A stretch of 64,000 bases of DNA from the NCBI RefSeq assembly GCF_025244905.1, contig NZ_CP104285.1, forward strand, positions 1,550,001-1,614,000, given 5' to 3'. The DNA comes from Enterobacter mori. Lineage in GTDB: Bacteria > Pseudomonadota > Gammaproteobacteria > Enterobacterales > Enterobacteriaceae. A program made the position numbers and the translations under genes. The notes below the pieces were generated by a model, which was not told where the DNA came from, made no database searches, and saw only the letters and a list, made by a program, of their open reading frames with translations. Positions 11,144 to 21,124 of this stretch are shown here, piece after piece; position 1 is the first letter of the stretch, and every line of letters starts with the position of its first letter.

Positions 11144-11189
11144 CAGCCATTTTGTCGGTTTTGTGACGGCGAGGTGGTAGATTGTATTG

Positions 11190-11205
11190 TGTGACGATGA
11201 GCACA
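11190..11205 (+). promoter_or_regulatory. Possible CRP site upstream of serC
   Basis: TGTGA-CGATGA-GCACA matches TGTGA-N6-TCACA at nine of ten positions. It lies about 100 bases upstream of the serC ATG. The E. coli serC-aroA operon is reported to respond to cAMP-CRP and Lrp. Confidence 0.5.
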
Positions 11206-11305
11206 TTTTCCCGGTCAAAAGTTTTAGACATTGCGGCGCGTGTCACTGAATGATAAAACCGATATCCACAGTTATAACTTATGGCTTTTAGCGTGGTGAG
11301 GGGAA

Positions 11306-12394
11306 ATGGCTCAAGTCTTTAATTTCAGTTCAGGTCCGGCAATGTTACCGGCAGACGTGCTTAAACAGGCTCAACAGGAGCTGTGTGACTGGAACGGTCT
11401 GGGTACGTCGGTGATGGAAGTTAGCCACCGTGGTAAAGAGTTTATTCAGGTGGCTGAAGAGGCAGAAAAGGATTTTCGCGATCTGCTGAACATTCCCTCG
11501 AACTACAAAGTATTGTTCTGCCACGGCGGTGGGCGCGGTCAGTTTGCCGGTATCCCGCTCAACCTGCTTGGAGACAAAACTACCGCTGATTATGTGGACG
11601 CGGGCTACTGGGCGGCCAGCGCTGTCAAAGAAGCGCATAAGTACTGCACGCCAAATGTCATCGACGCCAAAGTGACCGTTGACGGCCTGCGCGGCGTTAA
11701 GCCGATGAGAGAGTGGCAAGTTTCTGATAACGCAGCCTATCTCCACTACTGTCCGAATGAAACCATTGACGGTATCGCCATCCACGAAGAGCCAAACTTT
11801 GGTGAAAACGTGGTTGTTACCGCGGACTTCTCTTCGACCATTCTTTCCACGCCGCTGGATGTTAGCCGTTACGGTGTGATCTACGCCGGCGCACAGAAAA
11901 ATATCGGCCCTGCAGGGCTGACTATCGTAATTGTGCGTGAAGACCTGCTGGGCAAAGCACACAAATCCTGCCCGTCGATTCTCGATTACACCGTGTTGAA
12001 CGATAACGATTCTATGTTCAACACGCCACCCACGTTTGCCTGGTACCTTTCCGGCCTGGTCTTCAAATGGCTGAAGCAAAACGGCGGCGTGGCGCAGATG
12101 GATAAGGTTAACCAGCAGAAGGCTGAACTGCTGTATGGCGTGATCGACAAGAGCGATTTCTACCGTAACGATGTGGCCATCGCTAACCGTTCCCGTATGA
12201 ACGTGCCGTTCCAGCTGGCCGACAGCAATTTGGATAAAATCTTCCTGGATGAGTCCTTCGCTGCGGGTCTGCACGCGCTGAAAGGCCACCGTGTGGTGGG
12301 CGGCATGCGTGCCTCCATCTATAACGCTATGCCGCTTGAAGGCGTCAAAGCGCTGACCGATTTCATGATCGACTTCGAACGTCGTCACGGTTAA
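11306..12394 (+). CDS. serC: Phosphoserine/phosphohydroxythreonine aminotransferase
   Basis: A 362-residue PLP enzyme converting 3-phosphohydroxypyruvate to phosphoserine (serine synthesis), and the analogous step of pyridoxal phosphate synthesis. The cofactor lysine is K198 in '[12 protein letters not shown]', and the N-terminal '[10 protein letters not shown]' is the family hallmark. The length equals E. coli SerC. GAGGGG precedes the ATG. It forms the serC-aroA operon, with an intercistronic hairpin before aroA. Confidence 0.98.
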   Translation: MAQVFNFSSGPAMLPADVLKQAQQELCDWNGLGTSVMEVSHRGKEFIQVAEEAEKDFRDLLNIPSNYKVLFCHGGGRGQFAGIPLNLLGDKTTADYVDAGYWAASAVKEAHKYCTPNVIDAKVTVDGLRGVKPMREWQVSDNAAYLHYCPNETIDGIAIHEEPNFGENVVVTADFSSTILSTPLDVSRYGVIYAGAQKNIGPAGLTIVIVREDLLGKAHKSCPSILDYTVLNDNDSMFNTPPTFAWYLSGLVFKWLKQNGGVAQMDKVNQQKAELLYGVIDKSDFYRNDVAIANRSRMNVPFQLADSNLDKIFLDESFAAGLHALKGHRVVGGMRASIYNAMPLEGVKALTDFMIDFERRHG

Positions 12395-12409
12395 TTTGCT
12401 GTTATTCAC

Positions 12410-12435
12410 CCCCGCAGCATCCCTGCGGGGTTTTT
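12410..12435 (+). terminator. Intercistronic terminator-like hairpin, serC-aroA
   Basis: CCCCGCAG (12410-12417) pairs with CTGCGGGG (12423-12430), followed by five T. It sits inside the serC-aroA operon, so it probably acts as a partial terminator reducing aroA relative to serC; this matches what is known of the E. coli operon. Confidence 0.82.
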
Positions 12436-12462
12436 ATTATGTTGAGTTGAGAGTTTAGTTTC

Positions 12463-13746
12463 ATGGAATCCCTGACGTTACAACCTATCGCGCGGGTAGA
12501 TGGCACCATCAATCTGCCTGGTTCAAAAAGTGTCTCGAACCGCGCTCTGCTGCTGGCAGCTCTGGCAAACGGCACCACCGTCCTCACAAACCTGCTGGAC
12601 AGCGATGACGTACGCCATATGCTCAATGCGCTGAAAGCGTTGGGCGTTCATTACACTCTCTCTGACGATCGTACCCGTTGTGAAGTCACCGGCAACGGTG
12701 GCGCATTACGTTCCGCTGAAGAGCTTGAGCTGTTTCTGGGTAATGCGGGTACCGCGATGCGTCCGCTGGCGGCAGCCCTGTGTCTGGGCAGCAACAATAT
12801 TGTGCTGACCGGCGAACCGCGTATGAAAGAGCGTCCGATTGGCCATCTGGTCGATGCCCTGCGACAGGGCGGCGCGCAGATTGACTATCTTGAGCAGGAA
12901 AATTATCCACCACTGCGTCTGCGCGGAGGTTTTACCGGCGGTAACGTCGAGGTGGACGGCAGCGTTTCCAGCCAATTCCTGACGGCACTGCTGATGACCG
13001 CGCCGCTGGCACCGCAGGATACGGTTATTAGCATCAAGGGCGACCTGGTTTCTAAACCGTACATTGATATCACGCTGCACCTGATGAAAACCTTCGGCGT
13101 TGAGGTGGAAAACCAGTCTTATCAGCGCTTCGTGGTGCGCGGCGCGCAGCAGTACCAGTCTCCGGGCAACTACCTGGTTGAGGGGGATGCGTCATCCGCG
13201 TCCTATTTCCTTGCCGCGGGGGCGATTAAAGGCGGTACGGTAAAAGTGACCGGCATTGGGCGCAACAGCGTGCAGGGCGACATCCGTTTCGCTGACGTGC
13301 TGGAAAAAATGGGCGCGGTTGTCACCTGGGGTGATGACTTCATCTCCTGTACACACGGCGAGCTGAACGCCATCGACATGGACATGAACCATATCCCGGA
13401 TGCGGCGATGACCATCGCCACGGCGGCGCTGTTTGCCACAGGGACCACCACGCTGCGTAATATCTACAACTGGCGCGTAAAAGAGACGGACCGCCTGTTC
13501 GCGATGGCGACCGAGTTGCGTAAAGTCGGCGCGGAGGTGGAAGAGGGCGAAGACTACATTCGCGTGACCCCGCCGGCAAAACTGCAGTTTGCGGAAATCG
13601 GCACCTATAACGACCACCGTATGGCGATGTGCTTCTCGCTGGTGGCGTTGTCCGACACGCCTGTGACCATTCTTGATCCGAAATGTACGGCGAAAACGTT
13701 CCCGGACTACTTCGAACAGCTGGCGCGCATTAGCACACTTGCCTGA
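12463..13746 (+). CDS. aroA: 3-phosphoshikimate 1-carboxyvinyltransferase (EPSP synthase)
   Basis: A 427-residue enzyme joining PEP to shikimate-3-phosphate in the aromatic amino acid pathway. It has the class I pattern '[10 protein letters not shown]' with G96, T97 and P101 all as in the glyphosate-sensitive enterobacterial enzyme, and '[10 protein letters not shown]' for phosphate binding. The substrate-binding '[10 protein letters not shown]' begins at residue 21. The length equals E. coli AroA. It lies 68 bases after serC, beyond the intercistronic hairpin, and has its own strong terminator. Confidence 0.98.
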   Translation: MESLTLQPIARVDGTINLPGSKSVSNRALLLAALANGTTVLTNLLDSDDVRHMLNALKALGVHYTLSDDRTRCEVTGNGGALRSAEELELFLGNAGTAMRPLAAALCLGSNNIVLTGEPRMKERPIGHLVDALRQGGAQIDYLEQENYPPLRLRGGFTGGNVEVDGSVSSQFLTALLMTAPLAPQDTVISIKGDLVSKPYIDITLHLMKTFGVEVENQSYQRFVVRGAQQYQSPGNYLVEGDASSASYFLAAGAIKGGTVKVTGIGRNSVQGDIRFADVLEKMGAVVTWGDDFISCTHGELNAIDMDMNHIPDAAMTIATAALFATGTTTLRNIYNWRVKETDRLFAMATELRKVGAEVEEGEDYIRVTPPAKLQFAEIGTYNDHRMAMCFSLVALSDTPVTILDPKCTAKTFPDYFEQLARISTLA

Positions 13747-13753
13747 TACCCTC

Positions 13754-13782
13754 ATGCCGCATCATCCGATGCGGCATTTCCT
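13754..13782 (+). terminator. Terminator of serC-aroA
   Basis: Perfect ten-bp stem ATGCCGCATC (13754-13763) / GATGCGGCAT (13768-13777) with loop ATCC and a short T-containing tail, eight bases after the aroA stop. Confidence 0.85.
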
Positions 13783-13880
13783 TACGCTTCCTGACGAACA
13801 TTCCCGCTCATTTCTTCTACACTCTGCTTCTATCGTTCTGTAATTTGCACGCAAAGGTAACAGTTGTGCACGTTGGCGCG

Positions 13881-13886
13881 TATAAT
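13881..13886 (+). promoter_or_regulatory. Candidate -10 element for cmk
   Basis: A perfect TATAAT lies 46 bases before the cmk ATG. No good -35 is found at 16-18 bases, so the promoter call rests on the -10 and its position alone. Confidence 0.45.
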
Positions 13887-13931
13887 GCGCGGCGTTCATG
13901 TAAACGGTATGCCTTATTTAAGGAGAAAAAG

Positions 13932-14615
13932 ATGACGGCACTTGCCCCGGTAATCACCATTGATGGGCCTAGTGGCGCAGGGAAAGGTACTCTGTGCAAA
14001 GCGATGGCAGAAGCATTGCAATGGCATCTTTTAGATTCGGGAGCAATCTATCGCGTGCTGGCTCTGGCTGCGCTGCATCATCATGTGGATGTAGCCTCTG
14101 AAGAAGCGCTGGTACCGCTGGCTGCGCATCTGGATGTGCGTTTTGTTTCGACTGATGGCAACCTTGAAGTGATCCTGGAAGGAGAGGACGTCAGCGGGGA
14201 AATTCGTACTCAGGAAGTCGCTAACGCGGCCTCCCAGGTCGCGGCCTTCCCGCGCGTTCGCGAAGCCTTGCTGCGCCGCCAGCGTGGTTTCCGTGAAGCC
14301 CCAGGTCTGATCGCCGACGGACGCGATATGGGAACGGTGGTATTCCCTGATGCGCCAGTGAAAATTTTCCTCGACGCCTCTTCGGAAGAACGTGCGCAAC
14401 GCCGCATGCTTCAGTTGCAGGAAAAGGGGTTTAGTGTTAACTTTGATCGCCTTTTATCCGAGATAAAAGAGCGCGATGACCGCGATCGTAACCGCGCCGT
14501 CGCCCCACTTGTTCCTGCAGAAGATGCATTAGTGCTGGATTCAACCAGTTTAACTATTGAGCAAGTGATTGAAAAAGCGCTACAATATGCGCGCCAAAAA
14601 CTGGCACTCGCGTAA
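13932..14615 (+). CDS. cmk: Cytidylate kinase
   Basis: A 227-residue CMP/dCMP kinase recycling CMP produced by RNA turnover and lipid synthesis. The P-loop 'GPSGAGKGT' is at residues 12-20, and the CMP-binding region includes 'LDSGAIYR' and '[13 protein letters not shown]'. The start at 13932 follows AAGGAG and gives the E. coli length; the frame stays open upstream to 13845 without conservation. It lies 111 bases before rpsA, an arrangement conserved in enterobacteria and giving partial co-transcription. Confidence 0.98.
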   Translation: MTALAPVITIDGPSGAGKGTLCKAMAEALQWHLLDSGAIYRVLALAALHHHVDVASEEALVPLAAHLDVRFVSTDGNLEVILEGEDVSGEIRTQEVANAASQVAAFPRVREALLRRQRGFREAPGLIADGRDMGTVVFPDAPVKIFLDASSEERAQRRMLQLQEKGFSVNFDRLLSEIKERDDRDRNRAVAPLVPAEDALVLDSTSLTIEQVIEKALQYARQKLALA

Positions 14616-14726
14616 TCGCGACCGATTTAGCAGTACCCCCGCTGCAATGGATTGACGGCGGGTATGTGAAACAACCCCATCCGGCACGGAGCCAGGTGGA
14701 CGTTAATATTAACCTGAAGATTAAAC
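14616..14726 (+). promoter_or_regulatory. rpsA leader / S1 autoregulatory translation start region
   Basis: This 111-base leader has weak Shine-Dalgarno character (only GAAG) and several inverted segments, including the perfect palindrome GTTAATATTAAC at 14702-14713. In E. coli a structured leader of this kind, without a canonical ribosome site, drives efficient rpsA translation and is the target of S1 autorepression. Sequence near the start is very similar to what I recall of E. coli. Confidence 0.6.
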
Positions 14727-16400
14727 ATGACTGAATCTTTTGCTCAACTATTTGAAGAATCCTTAAAAACAATCGAAACCCGTCCGGGTTCCATCGTTCG
14801 TGGTGTTGTTGTTGCTATCGACAAAGACGTAGTACTGGTTGACGCCGGTCTGAAATCTGAGTCCGCCATTCCGGCAGAGCAGTTCAAAAACGCCCAGGGC
14901 GAGCTGGAAATCCAGGTTGGTGACGAAGTTGACGTTGCTCTGGATGCAGTAGAAGACGGCTTCGGTGAAACCCTGCTGTCCCGTGAGAAAGCTAAACGTC
15001 ACGAAGCTTGGATCACGCTGGAAAAAGCTTACGAAGAAGCTGAAACTGTGGTCGGTGTTATCAACGGCAAAGTTAAAGGCGGCTTCACTGTTGAGCTGAA
15101 TGGTATTCGTGCGTTCCTGCCAGGTTCACTGGTAGACGTTCGTCCAGTCCGTGACACCCTGCACCTCGAAGGCAAAGAGCTTGAGTTCAAAGTAATCAAG
15201 CTGGACCAGAAGCGTAACAACGTTGTTGTATCCCGTCGTGCCGTTATCGAATCCGAAAACAGCGCAGAACGCGATCAGCTGCTGGAAAACCTGCAGGAAG
15301 GCATGGAAGTCAAAGGTATCGTTAAGAACCTCACTGACTACGGCGCATTCGTTGACCTGGGCGGCGTTGATGGCCTGCTGCACATCACCGACATGGCGTG
15401 GAAACGCGTTAAGCACCCAAGCGAAATCGTGAACGTGGGCGACGAAATCACTGTTAAAGTGCTGAAGTTCGACCGCGAGCGTACTCGTGTATCCCTCGGC
15501 CTGAAACAGCTGGGCGAAGATCCATGGGTAGCTATCGCTAAGCGTTACCCAGAAGGTACTAAACTGACTGGTCGCGTTACCAACCTGACTGACTACGGCT
15601 GCTTCGTTGAAATCGAAGAAGGCGTTGAAGGCCTGGTGCACGTTTCCGAAATGGACTGGACCAACAAAAACATCCACCCATCCAAAGTTGTTAACGTTGG
15701 TGATGTAGTGGAAGTGATGGTTCTGGATATCGACGAAGAACGTCGTCGTATCTCCCTGGGCCTGAAACAGTGCAAAAACAACCCATGGCAGCAGTTCGCG
15801 GAAACCCACAACAAGGGCGACCGTGTTGAAGGTAAAATCAAGTCTATCACTGACTTCGGTATCTTCATCGGCCTGGACGGCGGCATCGATGGCCTGGTTC
15901 ACCTGTCTGACATCTCCTGGAACGTTGCAGGCGAAGAAGCAGTACGTGAATACAAAAAAGGCGACGAAATCGCTGCAGTTGTTCTGCAGGTTGACGCAGA
16001 GCGTGAGCGTATCTCCCTGGGCGTTAAACAGCTCGCAGAAGATCCGTTCAACAACTGGGTTGCACTGAACAAGAAAGGCGCAATCGTAAACGGTAAAGTG
16101 ACTGCAGTTGACGCTAAAGGCGCAACCGTAGAGCTGGCTGACGGCGTTGAAGGTTACCTGCGCGCTTCCGAAGCTTCACGTGACCGCGTTGAAGATGCCA
16201 CTCTGGTTCTGAGCGTTGGCGACGACGTTGAAGCTAAGTTCACCGGTGTTGACCGTAAGAACCGCGCAATCAGCCTGTCTGTTCGTGCTAAAGACGAAGC
16301 TGATGAGAAAGATGCAATCGCAACTGTTAACAAACAGGAAGATGCAAACTTCTCTAACAACGCAATGGCTGAAGCTTTCAAAGCAGCTAAAGGCGAGTAA
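14727..16400 (+). CDS. rpsA: 30S ribosomal protein S1
   Basis: A 557-residue essential ribosomal protein that brings structured or SD-poor mRNAs to the 30S subunit, and a subunit of Q-beta replicase. Six S1 (OB-fold) domains of about 70 residues are readable as repeated 'G-x-V-x-x-[LI]-x-x-[YFK]-G-x-F-[VI]-[ED]' units, for example '[19 protein letters not shown]' and '[20 protein letters not shown]'. The length equals E. coli S1. Codon choice is highly biased, fitting very high expression. It is followed by a terminator and then ihfB. Confidence 0.99.
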   Translation: MTESFAQLFEESLKTIETRPGSIVRGVVVAIDKDVVLVDAGLKSESAIPAEQFKNAQGELEIQVGDEVDVALDAVEDGFGETLLSREKAKRHEAWITLEKAYEEAETVVGVINGKVKGGFTVELNGIRAFLPGSLVDVRPVRDTLHLEGKELEFKVIKLDQKRNNVVVSRRAVIESENSAERDQLLENLQEGMEVKGIVKNLTDYGAFVDLGGVDGLLHITDMAWKRVKHPSEIVNVGDEITVKVLKFDRERTRVSLGLKQLGEDPWVAIAKRYPEGTKLTGRVTNLTDYGCFVEIEEGVEGLVHVSEMDWTNKNIHPSKVVNVGDVVEVMVLDIDEERRRISLGLKQCKNNPWQQFAETHNKGDRVEGKIKSITDFGIFIGLDGGIDGLVHLSDISWNVAGEEAVREYKKGDEIAAVVLQVDAERERISLGVKQLAEDPFNNWVALNKKGAIVNGKVTAVDAKGATVELADGVEGYLRASEASRDRVEDATLVLSVGDDVEAKFTGVDRKNRAISLSVRAKDEADEKDAIATVNKQEDANFSNNAMAEAFKAAKGE

Positions 16401-16463
16401 TATCAAGTTCTCACCATCATTTACGCTGTAACACATTTACAGCGAGAAGGATGAGGAGCAGAC

Positions 16464-16492
16464 TTGACAGATTGCAGGATTCGTCCTGTAAT
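16464..16492 (+). promoter_or_regulatory. Sigma-70 promoter for ihfB
   Basis: A perfect -35 TTGACA (16464-16469) and -10 TGTAAT (16487-16492) are separated by 17 bases, located about 80 bases upstream of the ihfB start. The spacer and -10 lie within an inverted repeat, 16470-16493. Confidence 0.75.
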
Positions 16493-16496
16493 CAAT

Positions 16497-16526
16497 AACA
16501 AAGGGCGGCTACGGCCGCCCTTGTTT
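16497..16526 (+). terminator. Terminator hairpin between rpsA and ihfB
   Basis: GGGCGGC (16503-16509) pairs with GCCGCCC (16514-16520) around TACG and is followed by TTGTTT. It would end rpsA transcripts, but it also lies just downstream of the ihfB promoter, so it may attenuate ihfB. Confidence 0.75.
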
Positions 16527-16570
16527 AATGAGCTGTTCAGCTAATTGGTTTGAAAGGAACCGGAGGAATC

Positions 16571-16858
16571 ATGACCAAGTCAGAATTGATTGAAAGACTT
16601 GCCAGTCAGCAACCGCACATCCCTGCAAAGGCTGTGGAAGATGCTGTTAAAGAGATGCTGGAGCATATGGCCACCACTCTTGCCCAGGGCGAGCGCATTG
16701 AAATCCGCGGTTTCGGTAGTTTTTCTCTGCACTATCGTGCTCCACGTACCGGGCGTAACCCGAAGACTGGCGATAAAGTTGAGCTGGAAGGCAAGTACGT
16801 TCCGCACTTTAAGCCGGGCAAAGAACTGCGCGATCGCGCCAATATTTACGGCAACTGA
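16571..16858 (+). CDS. ihfB: Integration host factor subunit beta
   Basis: A 95-residue DNA-bending HU/IHF-family protein that pairs with IhfA. The beta-arm signature '[22 protein letters not shown]' region, with the intercalating proline in 'GRNPKTG', is intact. The start at 16571 follows GGAGG; an upstream ATG at 16550 is rejected. The C-terminus ends '...IYGN', one Asn longer than the 94-residue E. coli protein. It is just downstream of rpsA with a strong promoter of its own. Confidence 0.98.
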   Translation: MTKSELIERLASQQPHIPAKAVEDAVKEMLEHMATTLAQGERIEIRGFGSFSLHYRAPRTGRNPKTGDKVELEGKYVPHFKPGKELRDRANIYGN

Positions 16859-16892
16859 GTTTTAGCCATCGTGGCTAAACTGGGTTTAAAAG

Positions 16893-16917
16893 AAAGCACC
16901 TGCGGGTGCTTTTTTTG
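16893..16917 (+). terminator. Terminator of ihfB
   Basis: AAAGCACC (16893-16900) pairs with GGTGCTTT (16905-16912), followed by T residues. A second small hairpin (TTTAGCC/GGCTAAA, 16861-16878) precedes it. Confidence 0.88.
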
Positions 16918-17071
16918 TGCCTCTCGTCTGTGTTTTTGAATACGCCACGCATTTCCATTCTGGCTTTTCTGCAAACCGCTAAAAACGTTGCAGCGTCCGC
17001 CGTAACGCCATATTTCCCTCTCTGACGACACGCCACTCTCACGGCATACTGCCCGAAACAGGGAGGTATAA

Positions 17072-19336
17072 ATGGGGATCCACATTGTCAGTGCTTGCGC
17101 CATTCTGGCCATTATTCAGCTCTATTGGTTACCTGTTTTACCGGAGCCAGAGAGCGTCCGAATGATGATTGCCGCAGGGATCGCGTTAGCCGCGCAGCAA
17201 AGAAGATGGCTAACGTTCTCAGGCATCGGGTTGCTCTTTTTCTGCTGGGGCGTATTAGCGGCGCAGGAGAGCGTTTGGCCCTTGAATCATCTCACGACAG
17301 GGCCGCAGCATGCGGAGGTGGTCATTACAGCAACCGACGGCGCAACAATGCATCAGGGAAACATTGTCAGCCTCAACGGAAAACGCTGGTGGGGCGTCAC
17401 TGGGGTGACGCTGTATGGCAATTACCTGCCCCAAAAGGTGTGTGCCGGTCAACGCTGGGCTATGACGCTGCGTCTTAGAGCGGTACATGGTGAATTAAAC
17501 GACGGTGGCTACGATTCGCAAAAAAATTCTTTTGCCCGACATCAAACGCTGAGCGGGCGTTTTACGCATGCTGAGGTTGTTGACGCACGCTGTAGCCTGC
17601 GTTCACGGTATCTGGGCTCACTGCAAAACGCACTTACAGCATACCAGTGGGGGCCGGTGATCCTTGGGCTGGGGATGGGGGAGCGCCTGAATGTACCGCA
17701 CGAGATAAAAAATCTCATGCGCGAGACAGGAACAATACACCTGATGGCGATTTCGGGTCTGCACATCGCGCTGGCGGCGTCCATCGTCTGGTTACTGGCA
17801 AGAGGACTGCAATATTTCCTGCCGAGCCACGCTATCCATTGGCAGTTCCCCATGTTTGCAGGTCTGTGTTTTGCTGCTTTTTATGCATGGTTAACGGGGA
17901 TGCAACCGCCCGCAATGCGCACGGTTGTCTCTCTCTCGGTGGTGGCTGCGCTGCGGATTAGCGGCCGTCAATGGTCTCCCTGGCAGATCTGGTTAGCCTG
18001 CGTGGCGGCAATTCTGATTTTTGATCCTGTTGCTGTTCTGTCGCAAAGTTTTGCGTTGTCGGCGTTTGCGGTCGCTGCATTAATTTTTTGGTACCAGTGG
18101 CTACCGCTTCCGAACGGGCACTGGAGCCGACGAATAAAACCTCTGGCAAATCTCATCCATCTGCAAACAGGGATGCTGTGCCTGCTGCTTCCGCTGCAGG
18201 TGCTGATATTTCATGGTTTCAGCCTGTCTTCATTCCTCGCGAATCTGTTTGCTGTTCCGCTGGTCACGTTTGTTTCCGTGCCGCTGATCCTTCTCGGTAT
18301 GCTGCTCCATCTTTTCCCGCTGGCGTTACTGGAGAACGCTGTCTGGTATGCGGCCGATAAGTCTCTGGCAGGGTTATTCGGGTTGCTGACTCGCTTGCCG
18401 GACGGCTGGCAGGATGTCGATGAACGTTGGCAATATCTGACGCTGCTACCCTGGCTTGCCATTATCGGCTGGCGTTTTCGAAGCTGGAAAGTTCTACCAG
18501 CTGTTTGTCTGACAGCAAGTATTATGCTCGCACTTCCCTTGTGGCGAACGGATAAAACTGACAGCTGGACGCTGCACATGCTGGATGTCGGGCAGGGGCT
18601 GGCAATGGTGATTGAACGTCAGGGGAGGGCTATTTTGTACGATACCGGGCTGGCCTGGCCGGGGGGCGATAGCGGGCAGCAGTTGATCATTCCATGGTTA
18701 CGCTGGCATCACCTTAAGCCAGAAGGGGTGATCCTGAGTCATGAGCATCTCGACCACGCGGGGGGGCTGACATCGCTGCAAAAAGCCTGGCCCGAAATGT
18801 GGGTCAGGAGTCCGCTGTACCAGGATGGACATCTTCCTTGTTTTCGAGGGCAGCGGTGGCAGTGGCAGGGGCTAACGTTCAGCGTTCACTGGCCGCCTGA
18901 AGAAGGGCACGCCAAAGGAAACAACCGCTCCTGCGTGGTTAAGATCGACGACGGTGAGCAGAGCATCCTGCTGACCGGGGATATTGAAGCACAGGCTGAA
19001 ATGACAATGCTGAGCCACCGCTGGCGCTATCTTGCGTCTACACTCATTCAGGTACCTCATCATGGCAGCAACACCTCGTCTTCCATGCCGTTGGTGCAGC
19101 GTGCCGAAGGGAAAATAGCGCTGGCCTCTGCAGCCCGCTATAACGCGTGGCATTTTCCATCCGCGAAAGTGGTGCGACGCTACGGTAAAGAGGGATATAC
19201 CTGGCTAGACACCCCTCATTCTGGACAAATATCGGTGACATTTTCACAACATAACAGGCAGATCCGACGCCTGCGAGAACACAATTTACCGCGTTGGTAT
19301 CATCAGTGGTTTGGCGCGCCCGTAGATAACGGGTAG
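17072..19336 (+). CDS. ycaI: ComEC/Rec2-family membrane protein YcaI
   Basis: A 754-residue ComEC homologue, the length of E. coli YcaI. It has an N-terminal hydrophobic region and an OB-like periplasmic domain, then the multi-helix 'competence' domain (about residues 210-480; 'MAISGLHIALAASIVWLL', 'AWLTGMQPPAMRT'). A C-terminal metallo-beta-lactamase domain contains 'LDVGQGLAMVI' and 'LSHEHLDHAGG'. ComEC forms the inner-membrane channel for single-stranded DNA uptake in competent bacteria. In E. coli the homologue has been implicated in DNA uptake for use as nutrient, but natural transformation here is not established. The start follows GGGAGGT. It lies 36 bases before msbA. Confidence 0.95.
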   Translation: MGIHIVSACAILAIIQLYWLPVLPEPESVRMMIAAGIALAAQQRRWLTFSGIGLLFFCWGVLAAQESVWPLNHLTTGPQHAEVVITATDGATMHQGNIVSLNGKRWWGVTGVTLYGNYLPQKVCAGQRWAMTLRLRAVHGELNDGGYDSQKNSFARHQTLSGRFTHAEVVDARCSLRSRYLGSLQNALTAYQWGPVILGLGMGERLNVPHEIKNLMRETGTIHLMAISGLHIALAASIVWLLARGLQYFLPSHAIHWQFPMFAGLCFAAFYAWLTGMQPPAMRTVVSLSVVAALRISGRQWSPWQIWLACVAAILIFDPVAVLSQSFALSAFAVAALIFWYQWLPLPNGHWSRRIKPLANLIHLQTGMLCLLLPLQVLIFHGFSLSSFLANLFAVPLVTFVSVPLILLGMLLHLFPLALLENAVWYAADKSLAGLFGLLTRLPDGWQDVDERWQYLTLLPWLAIIGWRFRSWKVLPAVCLTASIMLALPLWRTDKTDSWTLHMLDVGQGLAMVIERQGRAILYDTGLAWPGGDSGQQLIIPWLRWHHLKPEGVILSHEHLDHAGGLTSLQKAWPEMWVRSPLYQDGHLPCFRGQRWQWQGLTFSVHWPPEEGHAKGNNRSCVVKIDDGEQSILLTGDIEAQAEMTMLSHRWRYLASTLIQVPHHGSNTSSSMPLVQRAEGKIALASAARYNAWHFPSAKVVRRYGKEGYTWLDTPHSGQISVTFSQHNRQIRRLREHNLPRWYHQWFGAPVDNG

Positions 19337-19372
19337 AATATGCGGCTATTTCAACAAATGCTGGTTTTTTGA

Positions 19373-21124
19373 ATGCATAACGACAAAGATCTCTCCACGT
19401 GGCAAACGTTCCGCCGACTCTGGCCGATGATTGCCCCTTTCAAAGCAGGCTTGATCGTGGCGGGCGTAGCGTTAATCCTCAACGCGGCCAGCGATACTTT
19501 TATGCTATCGCTCCTCAAACCGTTACTGGATGACGGTTTTGGTAAAACGGATCGCTCAGTGCTGCTATGGATGCCGCTGGTGGTTATTGGGCTGATGATC
19601 TTACGCGGTATTTCCAGCTATATCTCCAGCTACTGTATCTCCTGGGTATCAGGAAAAGTGGTCATGGCCATGCGTCGCCGACTCTTCGGTCACATGATGG
19701 GCATGCCGGTCTCATTCTTTGATAAACAGTCTACGGGCACGCTGCTGTCACGTATTACCTACGATTCAGAGCAGGTGGCATCATCGTCCTCCAGCGCGCT
19801 GATTACCGTGGTCCGTGAAGGCGCATCGATTATCGGCCTGTTTATCATGATGTTCTATTACAGCTGGCAGCTGTCGCTTATCCTGATCGTGCTGGCACCG
19901 ATTGTCTCCATTGCTATCCGCGTCGTCTCCAGGCGTTTCCGCAATATCAGTAAGAATATGCAGAATACGATGGGGCAGGTCACGACCAGCGCTGAACAGA
20001 TGCTGAAAGGCCATAAAGAAGTGTTGATCTTTGGTGGTCAGGAAGTTGAAACCAAGCGCTTTGATAAGGTCAGCAATAAAATGCGTCTGCAGGGAATGAA
20101 AATGGTGTCGGCCTCCTCTATCTCCGACCCTATCATTCAGCTGATTGCCTCACTGGCACTGGCATTTGTTCTGTATGCAGCGAGCTTCCCGAGCGTAATG
20201 GAGACCCTGACAGCAGGGACCATCACCGTTGTATTCTCGTCCATGATTGCGCTGATGCGCCCGCTGAAATCCCTGACCAACGTGAACGCGCAGTTCCAGC
20301 GCGGGATGGCAGCATGCCAGACGTTGTTCAGCATTCTGGACTCCGAGCAGGAAAAAGATGAAGGTACGCGCGTGATTGAGCGTGCAAACGGAGACGTTGA
20401 ATTCCGCAACGTGACCTTTACCTATCCAGGCCGCGAAGTGGCTGCGCTGCGTAATATCAACCTGAGGATTCCAGCAGGTAAAACCGTTGCGCTGGTGGGC
20501 CGTTCCGGCTCGGGTAAATCAACCATTGCCAGCCTGATGACGCGTTTCTACGACATTGATGAAGGCGAAATCCTGTTAGATGGACATGACCTGCGGGAGT
20601 ATACCCTGCAGTCGCTGCGTAACCAGGTTGCACTGGTTTCTCAGAACGTGCATCTGTTCAACGATACGGTTGCCAACAACATCGCCTATGCGCGTACTGA
20701 AGAGTACAGCCGTGAGCAGATCGAGAATGCCGCACGCATGGCGTATGCGATGGACTTCATCAACAAGATGGATAACGGTCTGGATACCATCATTGGTGAA
20801 AACGGCGTGCTCCTTTCCGGTGGTCAGCGTCAGCGTATCGCCATTGCGCGTGCGCTGCTGCGCGATAGCCCAATCCTGATTCTGGATGAAGCGACGTCCG
20901 CGCTGGATACTGAATCTGAACGCGCTATTCAGTCAGCGCTGGACGAACTGCAGAAGAACCGTACCTCTCTGGTGATTGCGCACCGTCTGTCGACCATTGA
21001 ACAGGCTGATGAAATCGTGGTTGTTGAAGACGGCGTGATTGTCGAGCGGGGTAGCCATGCCGATCTGCTCGCCCATCGTGGCGTCTACGCTCAGCTTCAT
21101 AAGATGCAGTTCGGTCAACAATGA
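19373..21124 (+). CDS. msbA: Lipid A export ATP-binding/permease protein MsbA
   Basis: A 583-residue ABC exporter half-transporter that flips lipid A-core across the inner membrane; essential. The N-terminal half has six transmembrane helices. The nucleotide-binding domain has Walker A 'GRSGSGKST' (about residues 376-384), signature '[16 protein letters not shown]', and Walker B '[12 protein letters not shown]'. It is one residue longer than E. coli MsbA at the C-terminus. The Shine-Dalgarno is weak. The stop overlaps the lpxK start (ATGA), so the two are translationally coupled, as in E. coli. Confidence 0.99.
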   Translation: MHNDKDLSTWQTFRRLWPMIAPFKAGLIVAGVALILNAASDTFMLSLLKPLLDDGFGKTDRSVLLWMPLVVIGLMILRGISSYISSYCISWVSGKVVMAMRRRLFGHMMGMPVSFFDKQSTGTLLSRITYDSEQVASSSSSALITVVREGASIIGLFIMMFYYSWQLSLILIVLAPIVSIAIRVVSRRFRNISKNMQNTMGQVTTSAEQMLKGHKEVLIFGGQEVETKRFDKVSNKMRLQGMKMVSASSISDPIIQLIASLALAFVLYAASFPSVMETLTAGTITVVFSSMIALMRPLKSLTNVNAQFQRGMAACQTLFSILDSEQEKDEGTRVIERANGDVEFRNVTFTYPGREVAALRNINLRIPAGKTVALVGRSGSGKSTIASLMTRFYDIDEGEILLDGHDLREYTLQSLRNQVALVSQNVHLFNDTVANNIAYARTEEYSREQIENAARMAYAMDFINKMDNGLDTIIGENGVLLSGGQRQRIAIARALLRDSPILILDEATSALDTESERAIQSALDELQKNRTSLVIAHRLSTIEQADEIVVVEDGVIVERGSHADLLAHRGVYAQLHKMQFGQQ

